The notes below the pieces were generated by a model. It had not been told where the DNA came from, searched no databases, and saw only the letters and a program-made list of their open reading frames with translations. A program made the translations under genes and the position numbers. Shown here in pieces: positions 7,631 through 16,333 of a stretch of DNA of 62,706 nucleotides. The stretch spans positions 1-62,706 of the forward strand of contig NZ_CADIJR010000036.1 of assembly GCF_902859645.1 (NCBI RefSeq), given 5' to 3'. The DNA is from Achromobacter insuavis (GTDB taxonomy: Bacteria > Pseudomonadota > Gammaproteobacteria > Burkholderiales > Burkholderiaceae_B). Within the stretch, counting starts at the first letter, position 1, and the number at the start of each line of letters is the position of its first letter.

Positions 7631-8755
7631 ATGGAAGCGAACAGGTACGACGCCTATCGGGAAGACACCGCCGGCCGCGCCAATGTGGCGGACTCGCCGG
7701 AACGCATCGCCTACTACAAGGAGCTGGCGCGGCTCGAGACCGGCGCGCTCTGGACGGTGGCCAACAAGATCGAGCCGTGGGCGCCGCGCTCGGCGTCGGT
7801 GCCGGTGGTCTGGCGCTACCAGGAACTGCGCGGCCATGTGTTGCGCTCGGCCGAGCTGGTGTCGCCCGAGGAAGCGGGCCGCCGCGTGATCTACCTGAAC
7901 AACCCGGGCCGGCGCGACGTCGCCGCCGCGGTCGGCTGGCTGTATTCGGGCCTGCAGGTGATGCGGCCGGGCGAGCTGGCGTCGGCGCACAAGCATTCGC
8001 ATTCGGCGCTGCGCTTCATCATGGAAGGCAAGGGCGCGTTCACGGTGGTGGACGGCCACAAGATGACGCTGGGCGCGAACGACTTCGTGCTCACGCCCAA
8101 CGGCACCTGGCACGAGCACGGCGTGGCCGAGGACGGCACCACCTGCATCTGGCAGGACGGCCTGGACATTCCGCTGGTCAACGCGTTCGAGGCCGGCTTC
8201 TACGCCGTGCATCCCGACCTGAACCAGACCGTGACGCACCCGGTGGACGACACCAGCGCGCTGTGGGGCAGCGCGGCGTTGCGGCCGCAGACGACGGGCT
8301 GGACCAAGCCGTATTCGCCGCTGTTCAAGTACGAATGGGAGCCCACCTACGAAGCGCTGCGCCGTCACGCTCGGGTGTCGGCGGGCAGCCCCTATGACGG
8401 CATCCTGATGGAGTACGTCAACCCGGCCACCGGCGGCCCGGTCATGCCGACCATCGGCGCCAGCATGCAGTTGCTGCGCCCGGGCGAGCACACCAAGGCC
8501 CACCGCCACACCGGCAGCTTCCTCTACCAGGTGGCCAAGGGCAGCGGCTTTTCGGTCATCGACGGCAAGCGCTACGACTGGACCGAGCGCGACATCTTCT
8601 GTGTGCCGTCGTGGGCCGTGCACGAGCACGCCAACCTGTCGTCCAACGACGACGCCTGCCTGTTCTGCTTCAACGACCTGCCGGTGATGCGATCGCTGGC
8701 GCTCTACCGCGAGGAAGCGGTCAAGGACAACGACGGCCACCAGAAACTGATCTAG
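7631..8755 (+). CDS. Gentisate 1,2-dioxygenase-like bicupin
   Basis: Ring-cleaving Fe(II) dioxygenase of 374 residues. Gentisate dioxygenases open gentisate to maleylpyruvate. Two cupin domains are visible: the N-terminal one carries the iron ligands H120, H122 (in SAHKHSHSALRF) and H161 (in NGTWHEHG). The C-terminal one repeats the fold around HTKAHRHTGSFLYQVAKGSG and VHEHANLSS. ATG 7631 is chosen for the ribosome site GAGGCAAGGG just upstream. It is followed by an FAH-family hydrolase, as in gentisate pathways. Salicylate or 1-hydroxy-2-naphthoate dioxygenase are alternatives in the same family. Confidence 0.85.
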   Translation: MEANRYDAYREDTAGRANVADSPERIAYYKELARLETGALWTVANKIEPWAPRSASVPVVWRYQELRGHVLRSAELVSPEEAGRRVIYLNNPGRRDVAAAVGWLYSGLQVMRPGELASAHKHSHSALRFIMEGKGAFTVVDGHKMTLGANDFVLTPNGTWHEHGVAEDGTTCIWQDGLDIPLVNAFEAGFYAVHPDLNQTVTHPVDDTSALWGSAALRPQTTGWTKPYSPLFKYEWEPTYEALRRHARVSAGSPYDGILMEYVNPATGGPVMPTIGASMQLLRPGEHTKAHRHTGSFLYQVAKGSGFSVIDGKRYDWTERDIFCVPSWAVHEHANLSSNDDACLFCFNDLPVMRSLALYREEAVKDNDGHQKLI

Positions 8756-8791
8756 CGGCTGGCGCCAACCCCCCACTGAATTTTCATCCGC

Positions 8792-8811
8792 CGCCCGGCG
8801 CAGGCCGGGCG
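8792..8811 (+). other. Intercistronic hairpin between dioxygenase and hydrolase genes
   Basis: CGCCCGGC-GCAG-GCCGGGCG forms a perfect 8-bp stem with a 4-base loop in the 92-base gap. There is no U-tract, so it is more likely a message-processing or stability element than a terminator. Confidence 0.4.
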
Positions 8812-8847
8812 CCTGTCTCAACTCGTCTTGAATTTCCTGGAGTTCCT

Positions 8848-9759
8848 ATGCGCTTGGTAACTTTTCGCGCCCATCCCGCCGCCGCCGCCCGCCTGGGCGC
8901 GCTGGCCGAAGGCTATGTGATCGACCTGGCCCTGCTGGGGCAGGCCGGCGGCGTGGCGCTGCCGGACGACATGCTGGCCTTCATCGACCTCGGCCCCGTG
9001 GCCGTGGCGCAGGCCTCGAAGCTGATGGAGTCGTACCGCGGCGCCTGGCCCGTGGGCGCCGCGCTGCCGCAGGAGAACGTCAAGCTGCTGGCGCCGATTC
9101 CGCGTCCGCGCAAGAACATCTTCGGCATCGGCCTGAACTACGTCGAGCACGTGGCGGAATCGAGCCGCACGCTCGATACCTCGGCCGACCTGCCCAAGCA
9201 GCCGGTGATCTTCTCCAAGCCGCCCACCACCGTGATCGGCCCGGGCGACGCCATCGAGCACAACGCCAAGATCACCCAACAGCTGGACTGGGAAGTCGAA
9301 CTGGCGGTGATCATGGGCCGCCGCGCCACGCGCGTGGCCGAGGCCGATGCGCTGTCGTACGTGTTCGGCTACAGCGTGATGCTGGACATGAGCGCGCGCG
9401 ACTGCCGCCGCGCCGGCCAATGGATCTATTCCAAGGGCCAGGACACCTACGCGCCGTTCGGCCCCTGCATCGTCACGGCCGACGAGATCCCCGATCCGCA
9501 GGTGCTGGACCTGTGGCTGACGGTCAACGGCGAGAAGAAGCAGGGCTCGAACACGCGCCACATGCTGTTCAAGGTGCCGTTCCTGATCTCGGACATCAGC
9601 GCCGGCATCACGCTGGAGCCGGGCGACATCATCGCCACCGGCACGCCCGAGGGCGTGGGCGCGGGCCGCAAGCCGCAGGAGTGGCTGTGGCCGGGCGACG
9701 TGGTGGTGGCGTGCGTCGAAGGCATCGGCACGCTGCGGCATCCGGTGGTGGCGGTCTAG
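8848..9759 (+). CDS. Fumarylacetoacetate hydrolase family protein (fumarylpyruvate hydrolase-like)
   Basis: Metal-dependent C-C bond hydrolase of 303 residues. In gentisate pathways this family splits fumaryl- or maleylpyruvate to fumarate (or malate) and pyruvate. The FAH core spans about 90-300, with FGIGLNYVEHVAES, the metal-binding acidic stretch DWEVELAVIMG and the C-terminal GDIIATGTPEGVG. ATG 8848 begins the family-like MRLVTFR. Its place directly after the gentisate-type dioxygenase supports a role in the same pathway. No maleylpyruvate isomerase is seen nearby. Confidence 0.85.
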   Translation: MRLVTFRAHPAAAARLGALAEGYVIDLALLGQAGGVALPDDMLAFIDLGPVAVAQASKLMESYRGAWPVGAALPQENVKLLAPIPRPRKNIFGIGLNYVEHVAESSRTLDTSADLPKQPVIFSKPPTTVIGPGDAIEHNAKITQQLDWEVELAVIMGRRATRVAEADALSYVFGYSVMLDMSARDCRRAGQWIYSKGQDTYAPFGPCIVTADEIPDPQVLDLWLTVNGEKKQGSNTRHMLFKVPFLISDISAGITLEPGDIIATGTPEGVGAGRKPQEWLWPGDVVVACVEGIGTLRHPVVAV

Positions 9760-9817
9760 GCGAAATTCCAGCGCCCGCCACGAGACGGCGGGCGCGGCGG
9801 TCTCCAAGGGGAAAACA

Positions 9818-10987
9818 ATGATCAAGCAAACCATGTTGGCGGCGGGCCTGGCCTGGACGCTGGGGGGCATCGCGCACGCCGCGGAGCCGGTCAAGATCGG
9901 CTTCATCGCCACGCTGTCGACGCCTGCCGGCTACATCGGCGAGGACGAGCGCGACGCCTTCAATCTGGCGATCAAGCAGGGCGGCGGCAAGCTGGGCGGG
10001 GTGCCGGTGCAGCTGGTGATCGAGGACGACGGCCTCAAGCCGGCCAATGCCAAGCAGGCGGCCGACCGCATGCTGCAGTCGGGCATCAAGCTTTTCACCG
10101 GCGTGAACTTCTCGAACGTGCTGGCGGCGGTGGCGCCGGGCGTGGTCAAGTCGGGCGCGTTCTACGTCAGCCTGAACCCCGGCCCGTCGAGCTTTGCCGG
10201 CGAGAAGTGCGACCCGAACTATTTCGTGGCCTCGTACCAGAACGATGCCTTCCACACGGCGGGCGGCGTGGCCGCCAATGAGCTGGGCTACAAGCGCGTG
10301 GCGCTGCTGGCGCCCAACTACCAGGCCGGGCGCGACGCCATCGAGGGTTTCAAGCGCACCTACAAGGGCGAGGTCGTCGCCGAGATCTACACCAAGCTGG
10401 ACCAGTCGGACTTCTCGGTCGAGCTGGCGCGGGTGCGGTCGCTGGCGCCCGACGCCGTCTACCAGTTCCATCCGGGCGGCACCGGCATCAACTTCGTCAA
10501 GCAATACGCCGCGGCCGGCCTGAACAAGACCGTGCCCATGCTGATGCCGAGCTTCTCGATGGATGCGCGCATGATCAAGGCCACCGGCGACGCGGCGCAG
10601 GGCGCCTACATCACCGGCATCTGGTCGCAGGACTTCGACAATCCGCAGTCCAAAGCTTTCGTGCAGGCGTTCAAGGAAGCCTATGGCCGCGTGCCCACCG
10701 ATTACGCCATGCAGGCCTATGACACGGCGCAGCTGATCGGCGTCGGCCTGAAGGCCACCGGCGGCGATCTGTCGCGCCAGGCCGAGTTCCGCGCCGCGCT
10801 GCGCAAGCCCGAGTTCGCCTCGCTGCGCGGCAAGTTCAGCATGAACACCAACCAGCATCCGGTGCAGGACCTGTACCTGATGCGCATCGACAAGGACGCC
10901 GACGGCGGCCTGTCGCCGCGCCTGGTGCGCAAGCTGGTGTCCGATGACAAGGACGCCTACGCCCAATTCTGCAAGATGCCGTCATGA
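9818..10987 (+). CDS. ABC transporter substrate-binding protein, branched-chain (LivJ-like)
   Basis: Periplasmic receptor of 389 residues for a HAAT-family importer. The signal peptide is about residues 1-21 (MIKQTMLAAGLAWTLGGIAHA), then the Peripla_BP_6 fold starting EPVKIGFIATLSTPAG. The stop codon overlaps the next gene by four bases (ATGA), so the permease is translationally coupled. The context of an aromatic dioxygenase and a nitrilase suggests an aromatic or nitrile-derived acid rather than an amino acid as ligand (inference). Confidence 0.9.
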   Translation: MIKQTMLAAGLAWTLGGIAHAAEPVKIGFIATLSTPAGYIGEDERDAFNLAIKQGGGKLGGVPVQLVIEDDGLKPANAKQAADRMLQSGIKLFTGVNFSNVLAAVAPGVVKSGAFYVSLNPGPSSFAGEKCDPNYFVASYQNDAFHTAGGVAANELGYKRVALLAPNYQAGRDAIEGFKRTYKGEVVAEIYTKLDQSDFSVELARVRSLAPDAVYQFHPGGTGINFVKQYAAAGLNKTVPMLMPSFSMDARMIKATGDAAQGAYITGIWSQDFDNPQSKAFVQAFKEAYGRVPTDYAMQAYDTAQLIGVGLKATGGDLSRQAEFRAALRKPEFASLRGKFSMNTNQHPVQDLYLMRIDKDADGGLSPRLVRKLVSDDKDAYAQFCKMPS

Positions 10988-11898
10988 CATTGCTCTTCGA
11001 ACAGTTGCTCAACGGGCTGCAGTTCGGCGCGATGCTGTTCCTGCTCGCCGCCGGGCTGACCCTGATCTTCGGGATCATGGGCGTGGTGAACCTGACCCAC
11101 GGTTCGTTCTACATGGTGGGCGCGTACTGCGCGGCCTACGCCATCGGCACCACCGGCTCGTTCCTGGCGGGCGTGCTGGCGGCGTTGCTGGGGGCGGGGC
11201 TGTATGGCCTGTCGGTGGAAGTGCTGGTGATCCGCAAGCTTTACAAGCGCGACCACCTGTACCAGGTGCTGGCCACCTTCGGCCTGCTGTTGTTCTCGAA
11301 CGAGGCGGTCAGCCTGATCTTCGGTCGGCGGCCGCCGCTGGTGGGCATCCCGTCGTTCCTGGAGGGCGCGGTGACGCTGGCGCCGGGGTTCCAGTATCCG
11401 TTGATCCGGCTGTCGTTCATCGCGGTCGGCGCGCTGGTGGCGGTGGGACTGTGGTGGCTGGTGAACCGCACCCGCATCGGCATGCTGATCCGCGCCGGCG
11501 CCGACGATCGTGAAATGGTCGATGCGCTGGGCGTGGACATCAAGAAGCTCTACACCCTGGTGTTCGGCCTGGGCGCGCTGCTGTGCGGACTGGCGGGCGT
11601 GATGGCGGCGCCGTTGCTGGCCGTCGAGATCGGCATGGGCGAGCGCATCCTGATCACCACCTTCGTGGTCATCGTGATCGGCGGCGTGGGCTCGGTGCGC
11701 GGCGCGCTGGCGGGCGCGCTGCTGGTCGGCATGGTCGACAGCATGGGGCGGGCCTTCCTGCCGCAGTTGCTGGGCGCGGTGTTCTCGCCGGCCACGGCGG
11801 ATCCGCTGGCGGCGGGCCTGGCCTCGGCCAGTATCTATGTGTTGATGGCGATCGTGCTGATCGCCAAGCCGGGCGGGCTGTTCCCGGCGCGAGGATGA
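10984..11898 (+). CDS. ABC transporter permease, LivH-like
   Basis: Inner-membrane channel subunit of 304 residues with about 8 hydrophobic segments and the family loop MGVVNLTHGSFYMVGAY near the N-terminus. It pairs with the LivM-like permease that follows. Its start overlaps the receptor gene stop. The cytoplasmic coupling region around ADDREMVDALGVDIKKLY is typical of the family. Confidence 0.93.
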   Translation: MTLLFEQLLNGLQFGAMLFLLAAGLTLIFGIMGVVNLTHGSFYMVGAYCAAYAIGTTGSFLAGVLAALLGAGLYGLSVEVLVIRKLYKRDHLYQVLATFGLLLFSNEAVSLIFGRRPPLVGIPSFLEGAVTLAPGFQYPLIRLSFIAVGALVAVGLWWLVNRTRIGMLIRAGADDREMVDALGVDIKKLYTLVFGLGALLCGLAGVMAAPLLAVEIGMGERILITTFVVIVIGGVGSVRGALAGALLVGMVDSMGRAFLPQLLGAVFSPATADPLAAGLASASIYVLMAIVLIAKPGGLFPARG

Positions 11899-11900
11899 TG

Positions 11901-12881
11901 ATGGCAAAGACACTTTCGAATCGCGCGCGCTGGGGGCTGGCCGGGTTGATCCTGCTGCTGGCGCTGCCGGGCGCGGCGGCGGCCACCGACACGCCTTTCC
12001 TGATCGGCGTGGTGACGCGCTTCCTGATCTACGGCCTGGCCGCGGTCAGCCTGGACCTGGTGATCGGCTATGGCGCCATGGTCAGCTTCGGCCACGCGAT
12101 GTTCTTCGGGTTGGGCGGCTATGCGGTGGGCATCATCGCCTTCCACACCACCGAAGCCGGCCCGTTGTTCGGCTGGGCCGGCAGCAACGCCGCGCTGGTG
12201 GTGTGGCCGATCGCCATGGCGGTGTGCGCGCTGGCGGGCTGGCTGTTCGGCTACCTGGCGCTGCGCACGCGCGGCGTGCAGTTCATCATGATCACGCTGG
12301 CGTTCGGGCAGATGGTGTACTTCATCCTGGTGTCGCTGCAGTTCTACGGCGGCGACGACGGCCTGATGATCTCGCAGCGCAACGTGCTGCCGGGCCTGAA
12401 CCTGGAGAACCCGCTGACGTTCTACTACGTCTGCCTGGCGCTGCTGACGGCCTGGACGCTGCTGTGCATCCGCATTACCAACTCGCGCTTCGGCATGGTG
12501 CTGCAGGCGCTGCGCCAGAGCGAGCGGCGCGCCATCAACCTGGGCGTGGCGCCCACACCGTACCGCCTGAGCGCCTTCGTGCTGTCGGCGGTGGGCACGG
12601 GGCTGGCGGGCGTGCTGTGGGCCAACTATGCCGGACTGGTGACGCCGGACATGGCGGCCTGGACCAAGTCGGGCGAGCTGATGGCGATCGTCATCCTTGG
12701 CGGCGTGGGCACGCTGCTGGGCCCGATCGCGGGCGCGGCGGTGTTCCTGGGGCTGGAGCAGCTGCTGTCGTCGCTGACCGAACATTGGCTGCTGTACATG
12801 GGGCCGGTGCTGGTGCTGGTGGTGCTGTGGGGCCAGAAGGGCCTGTTCGGCCGCCTGTTGGAGACGCGCCATGCGGATTGA
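11901..12881 (+). CDS. ABC transporter permease, LivM-like
   Basis: Second permease, 326 residues from ATG 11901. Three consecutive in-frame ATGs (11895, 11898, 11901) overlap or abut the LivH stop; the third is preferred because GAGG ends six bases before it. About 9-10 membrane segments, family loop IGYGAMVSFGHAMFFGLGGY near residue 50, and the coupling helix region QSERRAINLGVAP. It forms the heterodimeric pore with the LivH-like protein. Confidence 0.93.
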   Translation: MAKTLSNRARWGLAGLILLLALPGAAAATDTPFLIGVVTRFLIYGLAAVSLDLVIGYGAMVSFGHAMFFGLGGYAVGIIAFHTTEAGPLFGWAGSNAALVVWPIAMAVCALAGWLFGYLALRTRGVQFIMITLAFGQMVYFILVSLQFYGGDDGLMISQRNVLPGLNLENPLTFYYVCLALLTAWTLLCIRITNSRFGMVLQALRQSERRAINLGVAPTPYRLSAFVLSAVGTGLAGVLWANYAGLVTPDMAAWTKSGELMAIVILGGVGTLLGPIAGAAVFLGLEQLLSSLTEHWLLYMGPVLVLVVLWGQKGLFGRLLETRHAD

Positions 12882-12981
12882 GCCCACCCCCGAGGCGCTT
12901 CGCGCTTCCCCCTCCAGGGGGCATGCCGACGGACCGGCGGAGCCGGATCCGTGGCATCCCGATAGTAAGCCGACACCAGGA
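12882..12981. repeat. REP-like GC-rich intercistronic element
   Basis: A 100-base gap that breaks an otherwise overlapping ABC operon. It holds CCCCCGAGGCGCTTCGCGCTT followed shortly by CCCTCC-AGGGGG, and GGACCGGCGGAGCCGGATCC further on: several short nested dyads. From memory it resembles the dispersed extragenic palindromes common in Bordetella and Achromobacter genomes. Copy number in this genome cannot be checked here, and no other copy is obvious in the window. Confidence 0.45.
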
Positions 12982-13746
12982 ATGAACGAGACGAAAACCC
13001 TGCTGCGCCTGACGCAGCTGCGCAAGGCCTTCGACGCGGTGGTGGCCACCAACGGCGTCGACCTGGACGTGCGCGCCGGCGAGATCCACGCCATCATCGG
13101 CCCGAACGGCGCCGGCAAGTCGACGCTGATCGCGCAGATCTGCGGCGAGATCCGGCCCGACTCGGGCGCCATCGAACTGGACGGGCGCGACGTGACGGCG
13201 CTGCGCGCCTTCGAGCGCGCCCGCCTGGGGCTGGGCCGTTCGTTCCAGATCACCGAGCTGTGCCAGGAATACACCGCGTTGGAAAACGTCATCCTGTCCA
13301 GCATGCTCAAGGGCGGCCGCGCCTTTGGCGCCTGGTCCGATCCGCGCCGCGACGCGGGCCTGAAGGCGCAGGCGATGCAATGGCTGACCCACGTCGGCCT
13401 GGCGGACCGGCGCCACGTGCGCACCGCCGACCTGGCGCACGGCGAGAAGCGCCAGCTGGAACTGGCGGTGGCCCTGGCGCGCTCGCCGCGCCTGCTGCTG
13501 CTGGACGAGCCCATGGCCGGCATGGGGCCGGAGGAATCGGCGCGCATGACGCGCCTGCTGCTGGGCATGAAGGGCGACTACGGCATCCTGCTGGTCGAGC
13601 ACGACATGGACGCGGTGTTCGCGCTGGCCGACCGCATCAGCGTGCTGGTCTACGGCAAGGTGGTGTTCAGCGGCGCGCCCGACGAGGTGCGGCGCCATCC
13701 GGAAGTGCGCGCCGCCTACCTGGGAGAAGAACATGTTGAAGGTTGA
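12982..13746 (+). CDS. ABC transporter ATP-binding protein, LivG-like
   Basis: Cytoplasmic ATPase of 254 residues. Walker A GPNGAGKS at 40-47, signature-like LAHGEKRQLELA, Walker B LLLLDEPMAGMG, switch histidine in LVEHDMD. The LivG-type insertion before the signature (SSMLKGGRAFGAW) is present. ATG 12982 is used because the open frame upstream reads through the REP-like element and is unlikely to be coding. It overlaps the next gene by 14 bases. Confidence 0.94.
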   Translation: MNETKTLLRLTQLRKAFDAVVATNGVDLDVRAGEIHAIIGPNGAGKSTLIAQICGEIRPDSGAIELDGRDVTALRAFERARLGLGRSFQITELCQEYTALENVILSSMLKGGRAFGAWSDPRRDAGLKAQAMQWLTHVGLADRRHVRTADLAHGEKRQLELAVALARSPRLLLLDEPMAGMGPEESARMTRLLLGMKGDYGILLVEHDMDAVFALADRISVLVYGKVVFSGAPDEVRRHPEVRAAYLGEEHVEG

Positions 13747-14425
13747 GGGCCTGACCGGCGGCTACGGGTCGAGCAAGGTGCTGTTCGGCATGGCCTTCGA
13801 GGCCGCCGAGGGCGAGGTGATCTCGTTGATCGGCCGCAACGGCATGGGCAAGACCACCACCATCAAGACGCTGATGGGCATGCTGCCGGCCACCGGCGGG
13901 CAGGTCCAGTTCCGCGGCCAGACGCTGTCGCGGCCCGCGCCCAGCGTAGTGGCGCGGCTGGGCGTGGGGCTGGTGCCGGAAGGGCGGCGCGTGTTCGGCT
14001 CGCTGTCGGTGGAAGAGAACCTGGTGGCGACCTCGCGCGCCGCGCCTGGCGGCTGGGACCTGGCGCGGGTTTACGCGCTGTTCCCGCGCCTGAAGGAGCG
14101 CCGCGCGCAGTCGTCGCGCACGCTGTCGGGCGGCGAGCAGCAGATGCTGGTGGTCGGCCGCGCGCTCATGACCAATCCCAAGCTGCTGATCCTGGACGAG
14201 GCCACCGAAGGGCTGGCCCCGCTGATCCGCCAGGAAATCTGGCGTTGCCTGCGGGCGCTGAAGGCCGAGGGCCAGACCATCCTGGTGATCGACAAGAACC
14301 TGCCCGAGATGGCGACGCTGGTGGATCGTCACTACATCGTCGACAAGGGCCGGGTGGCCTGGTCGGGCGCGCCCGTGGAACTGTCCGCGCAGCCCGACCT
14401 GGCGCAACGTTATCTCGGCATCTGA
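13733..14425 (+). CDS. ABC transporter ATP-binding protein, LivF-like
   Basis: Second ATPase, 230 residues, usual LivF size. Walker A GRNGMGKT at 34-41, signature LSGGEQQMLVVGRAL, Walker B LLILDEATEGLAP. It completes a five-part importer (receptor, two permeases, two ATPases). The nitrilase gene starts 19 bases downstream, probably in the same transcript. Confidence 0.95.
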   Translation: MLKVEGLTGGYGSSKVLFGMAFEAAEGEVISLIGRNGMGKTTTIKTLMGMLPATGGQVQFRGQTLSRPAPSVVARLGVGLVPEGRRVFGSLSVEENLVATSRAAPGGWDLARVYALFPRLKERRAQSSRTLSGGEQQMLVVGRALMTNPKLLILDEATEGLAPLIRQEIWRCLRALKAEGQTILVIDKNLPEMATLVDRHYIVDKGRVAWSGAPVELSAQPDLAQRYLGI

Positions 14426-14444
14426 CCGCAATAGGAGCACACGC

Positions 14445-15482
14445 ATGTTGAACCTGCCCGTTTTCAAGGCCGCCGCCGTCCAGGCCGCCCCGGTGTTCCT
14501 GGACACCGACGCCACCGTCGACAAGACTTGCGCGCTGATCGCCGAGGCCGCCGGCAACGGCGCCAGCCTGGTGGCCTTTCCCGAGGTGTTCGTCTCGGCC
14601 TATCCCTACTGGAGCTGGGTGATGAACCCGGTGCAGGGCAGCCCGTGGTTCGAAAAGCTCTGCAAGAGCGCCATCGAACTGCCGGGGCCGGAGATCCGCC
14701 GCATCGCCCAGGCCGCGCGCCAGCACCGCGTCAACGTGGTGGTGGGCGTGAACGAGCGCAGCCGCCATGGCGTCGGCACGATCTACAACACCATGGTCTT
14801 CATCAACGAAGAGGGCCGCGTCCTGGGCCGCCACCGCAAGCTGGTGCCGACCTGGGCCGAGAAGCTGACCTGGGCCCACGGCGACGGCGAGTCGCTGCGC
14901 GTGTATGACACGTCCGTCGGCAAGCTCGGCGGCCTGGCCTGCGGCGAGAACACCAACACGCTGGCGCGCTTCTCGCTGCTGGCGCAGGGCGAGATGGTGC
15001 ACGTCGCCAGCTATATCTCGCTGCCGGTGGCGCCGCCCGACTACGACATGGCCGAGGCCATCCGCCTGCGGGCGGCGGCCCACTCGTTCGAGGGCAAGGT
15101 GTTCACGGTGGTGTCGTGCTCGACCATCTCCACCGAGATCCAGGACGCCATCAGCGCCAGCCATCCGGAAGCGCGCGAGATGCTGGCGCGCCGCAACAGC
15201 GCGTTTTCGGGAATATTGGGGCCGGACGGCCGCGTCATCGGCGAGCCGCTGATCGACGACGAAGGCATCGTCTACGCCGACATCGACCTGTCGCGCTGCA
15301 TCCAGCCGCGCCAGATGCACGACATCGTCGGCCACTACAACCGCTTCGACGTGTTCGACCTGCGCGTGAACCGGCGGCCGCTGCAGGCGGCGCGCTATGA
15401 CGACCAGGACGGACCTGCCGGCGACGAGGCGGGCTGGGACCTCGATCCGCAGCCGGAAACGGCGCGCGAAGCGCGCGGGTGA
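14445..15482 (+). CDS. Nitrilase (carbon-nitrogen hydrolase)
   Basis: Cytoplasmic nitrilase of 345 residues that would hydrolyse an organic nitrile to the acid and ammonia. The catalytic triad is readable: E47 in FPEVFVSAYP, K132 in RHRKLVPTWAE, and C166 in GGLACGENTN. The CGEN and YPYWSW signatures and the length fit true nitrilases rather than amidases. It follows the importer with a good ribosome site (AATAGGAGCACACGC before ATG). Its position suggests that the importer substrate, or a catabolic intermediate, is a nitrile or that its acid product feeds the dioxygenase (inference). Confidence 0.9.
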   Translation: MLNLPVFKAAAVQAAPVFLDTDATVDKTCALIAEAAGNGASLVAFPEVFVSAYPYWSWVMNPVQGSPWFEKLCKSAIELPGPEIRRIAQAARQHRVNVVVGVNERSRHGVGTIYNTMVFINEEGRVLGRHRKLVPTWAEKLTWAHGDGESLRVYDTSVGKLGGLACGENTNTLARFSLLAQGEMVHVASYISLPVAPPDYDMAEAIRLRAAAHSFEGKVFTVVSCSTISTEIQDAISASHPEAREMLARRNSAFSGILGPDGRVIGEPLIDDEGIVYADIDLSRCIQPRQMHDIVGHYNRFDVFDLRVNRRPLQAARYDDQDGPAGDEAGWDLDPQPETAREARG

Positions 15483-15520
15483 GCAGGGCCGGGCCGGCGG
15501 GTAGAATGGGCCGCCTGAGC

Positions 15521-15550
15521 GCCGGCTGGCCCCGGGGCCGGCCAGCCGGC
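15521..15550 (+). terminator. Strong GC hairpin after nitrilase gene
   Basis: GCCGGCTGGCC (15521-15531) pairs perfectly with GGCCAGCCGGC (15540-15550) around an 8-base loop. There is no U-tract. It lies 39 bases after the nitrilase stop and just before the ribosome site of the GntR gene, so it could end the ABC-nitrilase transcript or control the regulator message. Confidence 0.45.
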
Positions 15551-15571
15551 CGCTGACATCTGGAGAGCAAG

Positions 15572-16333
15572 TTGAAGCCAAGAATCAAAGCTTCCCGCCA
15601 GGACGAGCCCGGAGCCGACGGGAACGCCGAGGTAGAGGAAATCACGCTGTCCGAGCAGGTCTACCGCCTGCTCCGGCGCGACATCATGAGCGGCGCGTTC
15701 GCGCCGGGCCAGTCGCTGCGCCTGGAATTGCTCAAGCAACGCTACGGCAGCAGCTTTTCCCCGATCCGCGAAGCCCTGAACCGGCTGCGCAGCGAACGCA
15801 TGGTGATCACCACCACCTCGCGCGGCTTTCGCATCGCGCCGCTGTCGGTCGAGGAAATGTGGGACGCCTGCGAAACCCGCATCCTGATCGATTGCGACGC
15901 GCTGCGGCGCTCGCTGGCCAACGCCGATGACGCCTGGGAGGCGCGGCTGGTTGGCGCCTACCACGCGCTGACGCTGGCCGCGCAGCGCGCCGGCGAGGCC
16001 GTGCCGCCCAGCCAGGAGCTGGAGGAATCGCTCGAGGCGCGCCACCTGGACTTCCACCACGCGCTGATCGGCGCCTGCCGCTCGCACTGGCTGCTGGACC
16101 TGTCCACGCAGCTGTACGCGCAGACCGAGCGCTACCGGCGTCCGGCGCGCGCCGGCGCCACCGCCTACGGCCCCGAACGCAATGTCGACGACGAGCACCG
16201 CCAGCTGCTCGATGCCGCGCTGTCGCGCGACGTCGAGCGCTCGGTGGCGATGCTGGCGGCGCATTACCGCAAGACGGCGCAGTTCATCGAACACATCATT
16301 TCCCAGGACGACAGGCAGGCCATTCATGCGTGA
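15572..16333 (+). CDS. GntR family regulator, FCD subfamily
   Basis: Transcription regulator of 253 residues. N-terminal winged HTH at about 28-95 (VYRLLRRDIMSGAFAPGQSL, SFSPIREALNRLRSERMV) and an all-helical FCD ligand domain with likely metal-binding histidines (RHLDFHHALIGAC) at about 105-240. TTG start at 15572 is supported by TGGAGAGCAAG upstream. It overlaps the next gene by 8 bases. Likely controls the surrounding catabolic genes; the ligand is unknown. Confidence 0.88.
   Translation: MKPRIKASRQDEPGADGNAEVEEITLSEQVYRLLRRDIMSGAFAPGQSLRLELLKQRYGSSFSPIREALNRLRSERMVITTTSRGFRIAPLSVEEMWDACETRILIDCDALRRSLANADDAWEARLVGAYHALTLAAQRAGEAVPPSQELEESLEARHLDFHHALIGACRSHWLLDLSTQLYAQTERYRRPARAGATAYGPERNVDDEHRQLLDAALSRDVERSVAMLAAHYRKTAQFIEHIISQDDRQAIHA

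Noticed and set aside
7424-8821. Minus-strand extension of the 86-aa gene to 552 codons
   Set aside because: The extension is antisense to the dioxygenase gene. A GTG with a good ribosome site at 7423 gives the sensible start.
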